Assembly: GCA_963821325.1 (NCBI GenBank)
Contig: CAWGDC010000003.1
Span: 330,561-394,560 of the forward strand
Reading direction: 5' to 3'
DNA length: 64,000 bases
Origin: PALSA-555 sp963821325
GTDB lineage: Bacteria; Actinomycetota; Acidimicrobiia; IMCC26256; PALSA-555
Part shown: positions 1 to 8,562 of the stretch, piece by piece
Position numbering within the stretch: position 1 is the first letter of the stretch
Layout: every line of letters begins with the position of its first letter
Notes under the pieces: generated by a model
Seen by the model: only the letters and a program-made list of their open reading frames with translations
What the model was told of the DNA's origin: nothing
Databases searched by the model: none
Position numbers and translations under genes: made by a program

Positions 1-839
1 CCGGTGCCGTTGGATGGCAGTGTCGTCGCGGTAGGTGCTCCGGCTGCGAGGCGCAGCGTGTTCAAGATGGTGATGCCTTGGTGGAGCAGCGTTTCGGTCG
101 GGTCACCGACCGAAACGACCTCGCCGAGCACTGCGTAGCCCGCATCACTGAACGTGTAGATGCGGGCGTGATATTGCGACTCGACCGGCGGTGTGGTTGT
201 CACGGGTGACGGCGGGCTGGTCGTGGTGCTCGTCGTGGAGGGAACCACGCCCGAGATCGGCGTCGTCGGCGTGGTGGCTGTGCTCGAGGGCGATGTGGAG
301 GGAACGGCGCCACAGTCGACGCTGGCGCCGTTGGTAGGCGTGAACTGGCTGGGGCGTGGTGGTGCCGTAGAGGGGGATTGGCCCGCGGGGATCGGGCCAA
401 TAGCGCCGGCGCGGACCACGACATAGCCGGCGCTTCCCGACACCGGGTTACACGCCACGATCGGTGAGCTGGGACGCTCCGTCGTGCCGACCACGACGAC
501 CTCTGGCGGCATGACGCTGCTATCGCCGGTGATCGGCTCGATGCCGGCGGTCAGCACCGGGAGCTGTTGCCACCCGGACAGCGTGGCGAGGCTGGCGGCA
601 CTGCCCTGGACGGTTTGGCCCGAGCTATCGGCGGTCTGGACCCGTGGTGAGCTGCCAGAGCCACTGGTCGCGACGGCGATCGCGGAGACACCCACAACAA
701 GGACCAGGATCATGACAAGGCCGAAGGCTTGACGTCCGTGCCGGCGACGGCGTCCACGCCGCCATACGGTCTCGATGTCCAGCGGTGTGCGCGGAACCTC
801 GGCGACACGACGCAGCGCGTCGCCCAGCTCAGCAGGCAT
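1..839 (-). CDS. membrane-anchored protein with Pro/Thr-rich linker, partial (runs off window)
   Basis: Open reading frame from an ATG at 839 that stays open to the first base of the window (about 279 codons, C-terminus missing). A short charged N-terminus of about 40 residues is followed by one hydrophobic segment (around residues 41-58), then an extracytoplasmic region with a Ser/Thr/Pro-rich linker (about residues 165-215). It overlaps the stop of the upstream ECF sigma factor gene by 11 bases, so the two are translationally coupled. Position and single-pass topology fit a sigma-factor partner (anti-sigma or sensor), but no zinc-binding anti-sigma motif is visible. Function is therefore unknown; the coding call itself is well supported by the overlap and open frame. 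Confidence 0.7.
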   Translation of the reverse strand, partial: MPAELGDALRRVAEVPRTPLDIETVWRRGRRRRHGRQAFGLVMILVLVVGVSAIAVATSGSGSSPRVQTADSSGQTVQGSAASLATLSGWQQLPVLTAGIEPITGDSSVMPPEVVVVGTTERPSSPIVACNPVSGSAGYVVVRAGAIGPIPAGQSPSTAPPRPSQFTPTNGASVDCGAVPSTSPSSTATTPTTPISGVVPSTTSTTTSPPSPVTTTPPVESQYHARIYTFSDAGYAVLGEVVSVGDPTETLLHQGITILNTLRLAAGAPTATTLPSNGT

Positions 840-1332
840 CACTGACCCCCGCGGTGTCGAGCAGACCCGAAGCAGCCAGGCGATGCAGCGCCCGACGCGT
901 CAAGGTCTTGACCGTGTTCGCCGGACAACCCATCGCTTCAGCCGTTTCCTCGACCGACAGATCCACGAAATGGCGCAGCACCAGCGCGGCTCGCTCACGT
1001 TCAGGCAAGTCTTGGATCGCGGCGCGCACCGCCAAGACGTCAGCCATGTCCGGTCCCGCGAGCGCCACTCGTGTGGCGAGCCGTGCCTGAACACGTCGAG
1101 CCACCCGCCGGCGCCGACCCTCGGATCGCGCCAGGTTCAACGCCACCCGGTGAGCCCAAGCACCAGGCCGCTCCAGGTCGCGTACGCGCTCCCAATGCTG
1201 ACAGAGTCGGATCAGTGTCTCTTGTGCCAGTTCTTCGGCAGTCGCACGATCCCCGGTCCACAAGCTCAGCGCTCCTACCAGCCGCGGCCACTCCGCCCGA
1301 CACAGGCGGGTCAGCTCCTCGGGCGCTTCCAT
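829..1332 (-). CDS. SigE-family ECF RNA polymerase sigma factor
   Basis: A 167-residue protein with the two ECF sigma regions: region 2 at about residues 10-75 (ATAEELAQETLIRLCQHW is the region 2.2-2.3 core) and region 4 at about 105-160 (LPERERAALVLRHFVDLSVE, then a helix-turn-helix with NTVKTLTRRAL). Length and sequence match the actinobacterial SigE/SigM-like 'sigma-E family' that directs RNA polymerase to stress or envelope regulons. It starts at ATG 1332. Its stop overlaps the start of a membrane protein gene that is probably its regulator or partner. Confidence in the family is high; its regulon cannot be deduced. Confidence 0.88.
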   Translation of the reverse strand: MEAPEELTRLCRAEWPRLVGALSLWTGDRATAEELAQETLIRLCQHWERVRDLERPGAWAHRVALNLARSEGRRRRVARRVQARLATRVALAGPDMADVLAVRAAIQDLPERERAALVLRHFVDLSVEETAEAMGCPANTVKTLTRRALHRLAASGLLDTAGVSDAC

Positions 1333-1553
1333 GCCAAACCAGCCTCCAACCCACCGGCACTGACTTACACACGCACCAGCCCACCCCGGGGTTTCACCCA
1401 GACATGCCCGTTGCCCCTCACCACTTGAGTCTGAGTCGCCCCGGGTCTGATAGAGGCTCGGACGCGCCCACTCGTGCCGGCGGCATTGATACCGGTCGTA
1501 GTTGGTCGGCTGAGTGCTGGCAAGCAGCGCAGGCGGCAGGTTGACTTAAGGAC

Positions 1554-2825
1554 GTGGCCGAGATCGTTGTCGCGATGATCGGTACGTGGGGAGATCTCTT
1601 TCCTGCCGTGGGTCTGGCCAAGGGCTTGACCGATGCTGGTCACAGGGTCCGGGTGGCTGCGTCACCGGTGTACCGCGAGCTGGTCGAAGGCGAAGGGCTG
1701 GGGTTTGCGCCGATCGGCCCACCGTTGGGTTTCGCCGACTATGCGGCCCATCCGAAGATCTTGAGCGGGCGACGCGGCGGGTTCGCTGGCTTCTTGTACC
1801 TGTTCCGACAGTTCATCTTCCCGAACCTCGACCGCTACGTCGCCGACCTGACCGAGGCCCTCACCGGCGTCGACCTGCTGTTGGCCCACCCGGCGCTGAT
1901 CGCCGCGCCGATCGCGGCCGAAGCGACGGGCGTCGAGTGGGGCACCATCAGCGTGTTTCCCGGTCTGATCCCCACCGCGCAGACGTCACCGGTGCCGACC
2001 CGCCTCCCCTCGCCACCGGGCGGGGTCGGCCGCGCCTTCCATCGCATGGCGTGGAAGGCCGCGCGGATCAACATGGCGCGGCTCTTCGACCCGCCGGTGA
2101 ACCAGACCCGACACCACCTCGGCCTGCCGCCAACCAAGAACTCGTTCTTTGCTCCCGTCGACAGCGGAAGGCTCTACCTGGTCCTCGCGTCGCCGGCGGT
2201 TATCGATCGTCCACCCGACTGGCCGCAACGGGTCCAGCTCACGGGGTTCGTCAGCTGGGACCAAGTGAGCGCCTGGCCCGTCCCTCAGCGTCTGGTCGAG
2301 TTTCTGTCTGACGCAGACCGACCGATCCTGGTCACCCTGGGTGCCAGCTCCTCGATGGATCCCCAGGGGTTTTACGAGCGCGCCGTCGAAGCAGTCACCC
2401 AGCTCGGCCGACGGGTGCTCGTCTTGACCGGACCGACCCCGACCCCGATCACGGTGACCAGTAACGCCCGCCAGTTCGTCGCGCCGTTCGCTCCACTGTC
2501 CGTCGCGGCCGCTCGCTGTCAAGCGGCCATCCACCACGGCGGCATCGGAACCACCGTCGAGCTGCTCGAAGCCGGTGTCCCCCAGCTCGTGGTGCCGCGA
2601 GGACACGATCAGCCCCAAACCGCCGCCCGCGTCACCAAACTCGCCGTCGCGCGCACGCTCCCCTGGCGAAAAGCAAGCACACGCAACCTACGCCGCGAAC
2701 TCGAAGCCCTCCTGAGCGACGACGGCTACCGCCAGCACGCAGCCACCCTGCAAGCAACACTCACACATGAAGACGGGCTTCACCGCGCGGTCGACACTGT
2801 CAACTCAGCGCTCCGCGACCGTTAG
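1554..2825 (+). CDS. MGT-type glycosyltransferase (GT1, UDP-glycosyltransferase fold)
   Basis: A 423-residue protein with the two Rossmann-like domains of GT-B glycosyltransferases. The N-terminal acceptor domain begins with the typical 'GTWGDLFPAVGLAKGL' type motif (residues ~9-24). The C-terminal nucleotide-sugar domain carries the PSPG-like segment AAIHHGGIGTTVELLEAGVP near residues 323-342, followed by 'PRGHDQPQTAARV'. The family (macrolide, glycopeptide and sterol glycosyltransferases) transfers a sugar from an NDP donor to a small lipophilic acceptor. The start is a GTG; no neighbouring biosynthetic genes indicate the acceptor. No frameshift. Confidence 0.85.
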   Translation: MAEIVVAMIGTWGDLFPAVGLAKGLTDAGHRVRVAASPVYRELVEGEGLGFAPIGPPLGFADYAAHPKILSGRRGGFAGFLYLFRQFIFPNLDRYVADLTEALTGVDLLLAHPALIAAPIAAEATGVEWGTISVFPGLIPTAQTSPVPTRLPSPPGGVGRAFHRMAWKAARINMARLFDPPVNQTRHHLGLPPTKNSFFAPVDSGRLYLVLASPAVIDRPPDWPQRVQLTGFVSWDQVSAWPVPQRLVEFLSDADRPILVTLGASSSMDPQGFYERAVEAVTQLGRRVLVLTGPTPTPITVTSNARQFVAPFAPLSVAAARCQAAIHHGGIGTTVELLEAGVPQLVVPRGHDQPQTAARVTKLAVARTLPWRKASTRNLRRELEALLSDDGYRQHAATLQATLTHEDGLHRAVDTVNSALRDR

Positions 2826-2885
2826 AACCACTCAATGACCCGGGAGCCGTTACGGGAGACCAGGACAGAAGTGGAGGACTTCGGG

Positions 2886-2981
2886 TTACCGCTTCGTGGC
2901 GATCACCCGGATCTTCGGCATCAGCGCGTAGAACTCCCCATCCGCGCCCCGGTGTCGTTGCTCGATGAGCCAACGATCGGT
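2886..2981 (-). pseudogene. C-terminal fragment of a SAM-dependent methyltransferase-like protein
   Basis: Reading leftwards from about 2981 to a TAA at 2886-2888 gives a tail of roughly 31 residues ending HRGADGEFYALMPKIRVIATKR. This resembles the extreme C-terminus of a class of actinobacterial methyltransferases. The rest of such a gene would lie to the right but is replaced by a truncated phosphotransferase gene on the other strand. The identification rests on a short stretch, so it is tentative. Confidence 0.4.
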
Positions 2982-3540
2982 GTGGGCGCAACTCGATGCT
3001 GCGTTGGCCTCCGTCGCAGCGCTGATGCGACGCTTTCATCAGGCCTCGCGCAGCTTCGATCCCGCTGGATCAACCTGGAGCCCAGAGATGGCTGACCCAG
3101 CTGGGGGTTCACTCGTCTGCCACAACGACGTGTGTCTCGAGAACGTGGTCTTTCGCGACGGTGTCGCGGTTGGCCTCGTCGACTTCGATTTCGCCGCCCC
3201 GGGTCGACCGGTCTATGACCTCGCCCAATTTGCCCGGATGTGCGTCCCGATCGACGACAACATCAACGCAGCACGAAACGGATGGGAACCCGCGGACCGG
3301 CCCGCGCGTCTCCGACTCGTCGCTGACGTCTACGGCCTTGATGCTCCCGGCCGTCAGAGCCTCCTCAAGATTCTGGGGGCCTCGATCGCTCGCGGCGGCG
3401 AGTTCGTCCGACGCCGAGTCGACGCCGGAGACCCCAACTTCCTGAAGATGTGGAACGACATGGGCGGCAATGAGCGCTTCGACCGCCGACGTCGATGGTG
3501 GGAAGAGCACGAGGACGAGTTCGTCAGCGCGGTTACGTGA
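2965..3540 (+). pseudogene. phosphotransferase (APH / choline-kinase family), N-terminally truncated
   Basis: The frame encodes the C-terminal lobe of an aminoglycoside-phosphotransferase-like kinase. The catalytic loop CHNDVCLENVVF (Brenner motif, HxDxxxxN in the family; here the position reads HND) and the metal-binding segment GLVDFDFAAPG are present, then a helical tail. The N-lobe with the ATP-binding strands is missing. Homology begins about at 2983, where a methyltransferase fragment on the opposite strand also stops, so 2981-2983 looks like a deletion or recombination junction. A product of up to 191 residues could still be made but should lack kinase activity. Confidence 0.65.
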
Positions 3541-3836
3541 TCCGCTGAGCACCCCACGCCTCGAGAGAGATGTGGCGCCCCCGACAGAGCGCCAGCCTTC
3601 CTCCACTCTTACCGAACCTCAAGTTGCCCAGCCCGTCCGATGCCGCGTACCGGCCAGCCGAGACCTCCTCACTGCAAGCGGGAGGCGATCCGTCCGCAGG
3701 TGTCGCACAAGGCACCGACCTTCGTCGTTCGGTGGGCTGTGGAGGCAGGTCTCTGCGACAGCGAGATCGTCAGGTGACCGCGAGACCTTGGACGCCGCGC
3801 GGGCGGTGCCGTTCGCGGCTTGTTCGGTTCCGTGCG
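3541..3836. other. intergenic region with a CTGCAAG-type motif
   Basis: No gene is supported. The stretch contains CCTCCTCACTGCAAGCG at 3664-3680, one member of a family of short motifs also found near 9957, 24119, 24724, 27720 and 56263. It sits between the truncated and the complete phosphotransferase genes. Confidence 0.5.
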
Positions 3837-4583
3837 ATGCTGCCCGGTGTGGCACAGAAGATAGGGGTACTGCTCGCTCAGGGCCGCGACGGCGACATAT
3901 TCGAGTACGGGGCCGACCGGGTGCTTCGGCGTGCTCGCGACGGGAGGAGTATCGAGCACGAGGCGCGAGTCATGGAATTCGTCCATGCCCGAGGCTTGGC
4001 GGTCCCGGCAATCCACGAGGTGCGCGCCCATGGGACCGAGATCGTCATGGATCGCATCGACGGCCCAACGATGCTCGACGCGGTCTCAAGACGTCCGTGG
4101 ACCATCTCGCGACATGCGAAGGTGCTTGCCGATCTCCATCGCCAGCTTCATGACATTGAAGCGCCTGATTGGCTCACCCAGCTGTCTGATGGTGGTGACT
4201 GCATCGTGCATCTCGACTTGCACCCACTCAATGTCCTCTACGGGTCCAGCGGACCGGTACTGATCGATTGGACCAACGCGTCCCGTGGTCGCGCCGAAAC
4301 TGACCTCGCACAGACATGGCTGATCGTGGCGGCGTCAGATACCTCAGACCAGGGTGTTCTCGCCCACGTCGGCGCTCCGCTGCAGCGGCGCTTCGCGCAT
4401 CTCGTCGTGCGCGAGTTCGACCGGACGAGAGTCGTGCCCTTTCTCCGGCCGGTGGCCGACTCGAGACGACGCGACCGCAACGTACGACCCGGGGAAATCC
4501 AGGCGATGTACCGCATCGTCGAGCATGAGGAGCGGCGCCTCGAGCGCCGTTCAGACGGGCACAGTAGGCAAGCGAACGCGTAG
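3837..4583 (+). CDS. aminoglycoside phosphotransferase family protein
   Basis: About 248 residues from ATG 3837 (a GTG at 3849 is an alternative; upstream in-frame sequence shows no homology). It has a small APH-like kinase fold: N-lobe with a short glycine-poor ATP region (DGDIFEYGADRVLRR), a hinge with EIVMDRIDGPTM, the catalytic loop HLDLHPLNVLY (HxDxxxxN complete) and the metal-binding LIDWTNASRG. Family members phosphorylate aminoglycosides, macrolides, homoserine, fructosamine or other hydroxylated small molecules; the substrate cannot be read here. It lies between two CTGCAAG-type motifs (3664 and the reverse copy near 4957). Confidence 0.8.
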   Translation: MLPGVAQKIGVLLAQGRDGDIFEYGADRVLRRARDGRSIEHEARVMEFVHARGLAVPAIHEVRAHGTEIVMDRIDGPTMLDAVSRRPWTISRHAKVLADLHRQLHDIEAPDWLTQLSDGGDCIVHLDLHPLNVLYGSSGPVLIDWTNASRGRAETDLAQTWLIVAASDTSDQGVLAHVGAPLQRRFAHLVVREFDRTRVVPFLRPVADSRRRDRNVRPGEIQAMYRIVEHEERRLERRSDGHSRQANA

Positions 4584-5223
4584 ACGAGCGAAATCGCGCC
4601 GGGGAGACAAGCCGAGCCCCAACTCTCATCGCCGGGGTCGCGATCGATCACGACCGCAGAAGCCAGCACGGATGGCCGAAAGCACCAAATCAGTGACCCG
4701 GCGACCTCGACACGCTCACGTCAGAGTCGTAACCAGGGTCTGTTAGCCGCTGGGGTTGCTGGTGCCCATGAGGTTCGCGGGTAGCCGTCCCGGTGCTCGC
4801 TAGTGGTGCGCCACGAGCGGTGAGGTCGCGGACCTCGACCGCTGGGCATGGTCACCAGCAGCGCCCACGATCCAGCGCGAGCCGAACCACGGATTGCTGT
4901 TCGGCTACTCGAGACCACTCCCAGCCTCGCCAACCCGACTACCTGGAGCAATACACCATTGCAGCGTCCTTGAGCTGGGACCTGCCGTGACCCTCGCCGT
5001 GCAAGAGCGGTCGGATCGGTCAGCAACTGTGTGCACGAGTTGGTGCTGGCCTGCCGCAGTGTCGGAGGCGCAACTGGTACCGAATCTCATCGGGCCGTCC
5101 TGGGGGGAGAGCTGGTGCGCCGTAGCGGAACTGGCTCGGCTCGGCCGAGCCGCGCGCCGAGCGTGGGCGGTGGTCCGTGCCGGGCGGCGCGGATACGGAG
5201 ACTCTCCTCCCGGTAACGGAGTG
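4584..5223. other. long intergenic region
   Basis: 640 bases with no supportable gene on either strand. It holds one copy (4910-4964) of a 54-55-bp repeat that recurs at 30701-30754. The rest shows no recognised structure. Confidence 0.45.
4910..4964 (+). repeat. 54-55-bp dispersed repeat, copy 1
   Basis: Starts CGAGACCACTCCCAGCCTCG and ends with TTGCAG. It matches 30701-30754 with only a handful of differences, mostly in the second half. Its last bases are a reverse-orientation relative of the CTGCAAG motif. Confidence 0.75.
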
Positions 5224-7146
5224 TTAGCGGGTGCCGAGTGGAGCGGGTGCCCCGAGGAGGTACCCCTGGCCATAGTCGACCCCGTAGCTTCGAAGGAGCG
5301 CGAGTGTCTCGTCGTCTTCGATTCCCTCGGCGATGGTGTCGTAGCCGAAGCCGCGCGCGAGTTGGACGATCGACTGCACGATGTGCTGGTTCGCGGTGTC
5401 CGTTGTCAGAGCCCGCACGAACTCGATATCGATCTTGAGTGATCGCAGGGGGAGCCTCTTGAGGTAGGTGAAGCTGGCGAAGCCGGTGCCGAAGTCGTCG
5501 AGACTGAGGCCGCAGCCGATGTCGGCCAGGCTTTGCGCGAAGATCTCTCCGGCGTGGACATCCTGCATGAGGGCCGTTTCGGTGATCTCGATAACGAGGT
5601 TGGCGGGGTCGGCATTGGTATCGCGAAGTTCGCGCTCGATCAGTGGCAGGACATAGACGGGGGCGATCGATTGGGCTGAGATGTTGACCTCGACTCGGTG
5701 TCCCTGGGCGGCGAGGTGGATGGCCTGAGCGATGACCCAGCGGTCAATCTCGTTGATCATTCCGTACCTCTCGGCGATGGGAATGAAGCTTCCGGGGAGA
5801 ATGATCTCCCCCTCACGCCCGATCATCCGGACCAAGAGCTCTTCGCTGGGCTTGCCGTCTCGGAGCGGGACGATCGGCTGTGAGTACAAGACCAGTCGAT
5901 CGTCATCGAGCGCTTCGCGGATTCGGCCGACCCAGGCGAGCGCGTCGAGTTCCCGGTGGACCCGGTCCTCGCCGGCTCGTTCTTCGGTGGTATCACGAAA
6001 CACGACCACAATGCCTTCAATGGTCGATCCATCGACCAGCGGCGCGGCCGAGTACGCGACTGGGACGATCGTGCCGTCCTTGCGGGTGAATGCATCGTCG
6101 CTGACGCGGATCTTGCGGCCTTGGGAGCGAACCTTGAGGAGCTCGCAGTCGCCCTCGGGATTCGGGGAACCGTCAGCATGCTGGTGGTGAACGACGGCGT
6201 GCATTGAACGGCCACGCAGCTCAGCCTCGTTCCAACCCAAGATCTCGGCGCCTGACGCATTCAGGGACGTCAGACAGCCTTCGGCATCCAATGTGTAGAG
6301 CCCCTCGGCCATGTTGTCCATGACGGTGGCGCGGAGCGCCTCGGCGTGCCTGCGCTCGGTGACGTCGACGACAACGATGCCGACCCCGATGATCTCGTCG
6401 TCAAGGCTCACGGGGTAGTAGCTCGCAAGCCAGTGGTGAACAGTCGCAGGGTCGTCGGCTGCTAGCCCGTTGACTTCGAGGTTGATGACGCTGGTTCTCG
6501 TGTCCAGCACGCGCCGATAGACCGGTTCGAGTCGAGACCAGAGTTCCGGCACCACCTCCGCCACCGGCCGGCCGAGTTGGCTCTCGAGCGGGGCGCCGTT
6601 GACGCTTGCGAGCGCTTCATTGAGACGAACAATCCGCAACTCGCGATCGACGAAACCGAAGCCAACGGGCGAGGCCGAGTGGAGCGTCTCGAGCAGCGTG
6701 AGGGTCTCGGCTGTCTCTCGCTGAGCCTGCTCCAGGCTCTGCCTCAGCTGCTTCTGATCCTCGATGTCGATGGCCGTGCCGATCCACTTGATGACGCGGC
6801 CATCAGCGCGACGCACCGGCCAGCCCTCGCACCGATGCCAACGAGATGGGCCATCGAAACGGCCGATCCGCAACTCCACACTGAAAGAAGATCGAGTGCG
6901 AGTCGCTTCCTCCCAAACTCGCTGAGCCCGCTCGGCATCCTCAGGGTGGACCAGCGAAACCCAACCCCAGACGTAGTTCGCTTGCGGCTGAAAGCCGGTG
7001 TACTCGGCACCGAGGCGGCTGATGTACTGCGTCGAACCGTCAGGTGTCGCGAGCCATGCGATGTGCGGGATCGACTCGGCGATGGTCTCGAAGTCGGCGT
7101 CCCGCATCAACCGATCCGACGATCGACCCTCGGGAAGCCCCGACAC
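5224..7146 (-). CDS. multi-PAS EAL-domain c-di-GMP phosphodiesterase
   Basis: A 640-residue cytoplasmic protein. Three PAS/PAC modules occupy about residues 15-380 (first PAC segment with RWHRCEGWPVRRADGRVIKWIG; third with FTRKDGTIVPVAYSAAPLVDG), followed by an EAL domain at about 400-635. EAL signatures appear in order: ELLVR (the EAL position reads ELL), VEVNISAQSI, IEITETALM, SLDDFGTGFASF, LKIDIEFV, IAEGIED and GYLLGAP, so the metal- and substrate-binding residues look complete. There is no GGDEF domain. The likely role is hydrolysis of c-di-GMP to pGpG under control of a small-molecule, redox or light signal sensed by PAS. It is followed upstream by a dead GAF-LuxR regulator and a cyclase gene. 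Confidence 0.88.
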   Translation of the reverse strand: MSGLPEGRSSDRLMRDADFETIAESIPHIAWLATPDGSTQYISRLGAEYTGFQPQANYVWGWVSLVHPEDAERAQRVWEEATRTRSSFSVELRIGRFDGPSRWHRCEGWPVRRADGRVIKWIGTAIDIEDQKQLRQSLEQAQRETAETLTLLETLHSASPVGFGFVDRELRIVRLNEALASVNGAPLESQLGRPVAEVVPELWSRLEPVYRRVLDTRTSVINLEVNGLAADDPATVHHWLASYYPVSLDDEIIGVGIVVVDVTERRHAEALRATVMDNMAEGLYTLDAEGCLTSLNASGAEILGWNEAELRGRSMHAVVHHQHADGSPNPEGDCELLKVRSQGRKIRVSDDAFTRKDGTIVPVAYSAAPLVDGSTIEGIVVVFRDTTEERAGEDRVHRELDALAWVGRIREALDDDRLVLYSQPIVPLRDGKPSEELLVRMIGREGEIILPGSFIPIAERYGMINEIDRWVIAQAIHLAAQGHRVEVNISAQSIAPVYVLPLIERELRDTNADPANLVIEITETALMQDVHAGEIFAQSLADIGCGLSLDDFGTGFASFTYLKRLPLRSLKIDIEFVRALTTDTANQHIVQSIVQLARGFGYDTIAEGIEDDETLALLRSYGVDYGQGYLLGAPAPLGTR

Positions 7147-7359
7147 CGTCCCGCGAGCGCGCGCCGGATGTGTATCAGCACGAACTTCTTCCAGCAGCGG
7201 CTTCGGCGACTACGCCAAAGATCGCCCGGTTCTGGGGGTGCTTGTCCTGGGCCGTAGGACAACACCTTGTCGAGGACAACCCGATGCTGTCATCACCGAA
7301 GCGTGTGGTTCGCGTCGACCAAAACGAGTGAAAACGGCACCCAATCGAGTGAGACTGGC

Positions 7360-8224
7360 CTAAAGGAGCCCATCCCGAACGGCTCGCATCGCAGCCTCGA
7401 CCCGATTGCGCACACCAAGCTTCCGAAAAATCTCCTGGAGATGCGTCTTCACCGTGTTCTCGCTGAGATGAACACGCGGACGCGATCTCACGGTTCGAAT
7501 ACCCCTCGCTGACAAGCGCCAAGATCTCACGCTGCCCATCAGTCAAGACGCCAGCCCCGCTCCCAGAATCACCAGACCCCGACGCCGGCGGCTCGCGCCC
7601 GGGATCGAACAGCACGAACCCACGGCCGCCAGGGCTCTCACCGAAGCGCGACCCAGACGTCGCCAGGTCCACAACCGAAACGAGTCCCTTGATCATCTCC
7701 CGTTGCACCTCGTAGAGGCGCCCGTTGTCGATCGCAGTCGCAACCTGGTTCGCAAACGTTGACAGCAGCCGCTCATCGTCGCTGCCGTACCCACCCGGCT
7801 TGTTCGCCACACCCAGCACACCAATCAACGTCGCGCCAACCCGGAGCGGAACACCGAGGAACGCGTGCACCGGTGGGTGCCCGGGAGGCTGACCCACGCT
7901 CACTGGATCGTTCTCAACGTCATTCGACAGATACGATCAATTCTCGATCAAGACGATCCCGAACACGCTCAGCCGCAGCGACATGAAGCGGTAACGCTCC
8001 AAGAACCCCGGGGTCGAAGGCACAACACCCTTGATCGCGGCGACCATCATCCGGCTCCCCGCCTCATCGAGGAGCCCGATGAACCCGAACTGCGAGCTGG
8101 TCAGCTCGAGGCAATAAGCCAACGCTCGATCTTGCACCTCCGGCAACTCGCGTAGCGACGCAATCTCGGTCGAGATCGAGAGCAACGAATCGAGCTGCTC
8201 CCCAAACGCCTGCGCCCTGTCCAT
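7360..8224 (-). pseudogene. GAF domain-LuxR-type regulator, inactivated
   Basis: From ATG 8224 a GAF domain begins (LDSLLSISTEIASLRELPEV, then LTSSQFGFIGLLDE). An in-frame TGA at 7937-7939 interrupts it; the same frame continues with SYLSNDVENDP and FLGVPLRVGATLIGVLGVAN, ending the GAF domain. A LuxR-type helix-turn-helix follows (LTDGQREILALVSEGYSNREIA). A frameshift around 7470 then moves the second helix to another frame (HLSENTVKTHLQEIFRKLG) down to a TAG at 7360-7362. One nonsense codon plus one frameshift suggest a decayed gene, though assembly error could explain the frameshift. Such proteins are ligand-responsive transcription factors. Confidence 0.75.
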
Positions 8225-8562
8225 CGAGATCCTGGCCGGCTTCGAAGAAATCAGGAATTGTCTGCCGATCCGGCCAAACACCAGCCTATGGCCAAGAAGA
8301 GGTCGAGGGAACCGGGCGCGGCGCGCGCCTGACTGCACAGCGCAAGCTCGCCGAGGCCTGACGACTCTTCCATCTACATACCCGAACCCGACGACGTCGG
8401 GAAGCAGCAACTCACCTACCTCAACCGCGGCTGCCAGCGGTCAACCAGCAACCACCCCTCCAGGCGTCCGCCACAAGAGGCAACGACACTCGTCGCTCTG
8501 CAAGGAAGGGCGGAGCCGCATCACGAGTGGGCTTCTGTGGCGACGGCGAATCGTGGACCGTG
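8225..8562. other. intergenic region, nothing recognised
   Basis: The reading frame of the GAF-LuxR pseudogene stays open upstream of 8224 to about 8410 but has no domain homology. No motif, repeat or RNA was recognised. Confidence 0.4.

Noticed and set aside
4721..5026. 101-codon minus-strand frame in the 4.6-5.2 kb gap
   Set aside because: Crosses the dispersed repeat and has no domain or convincing start.
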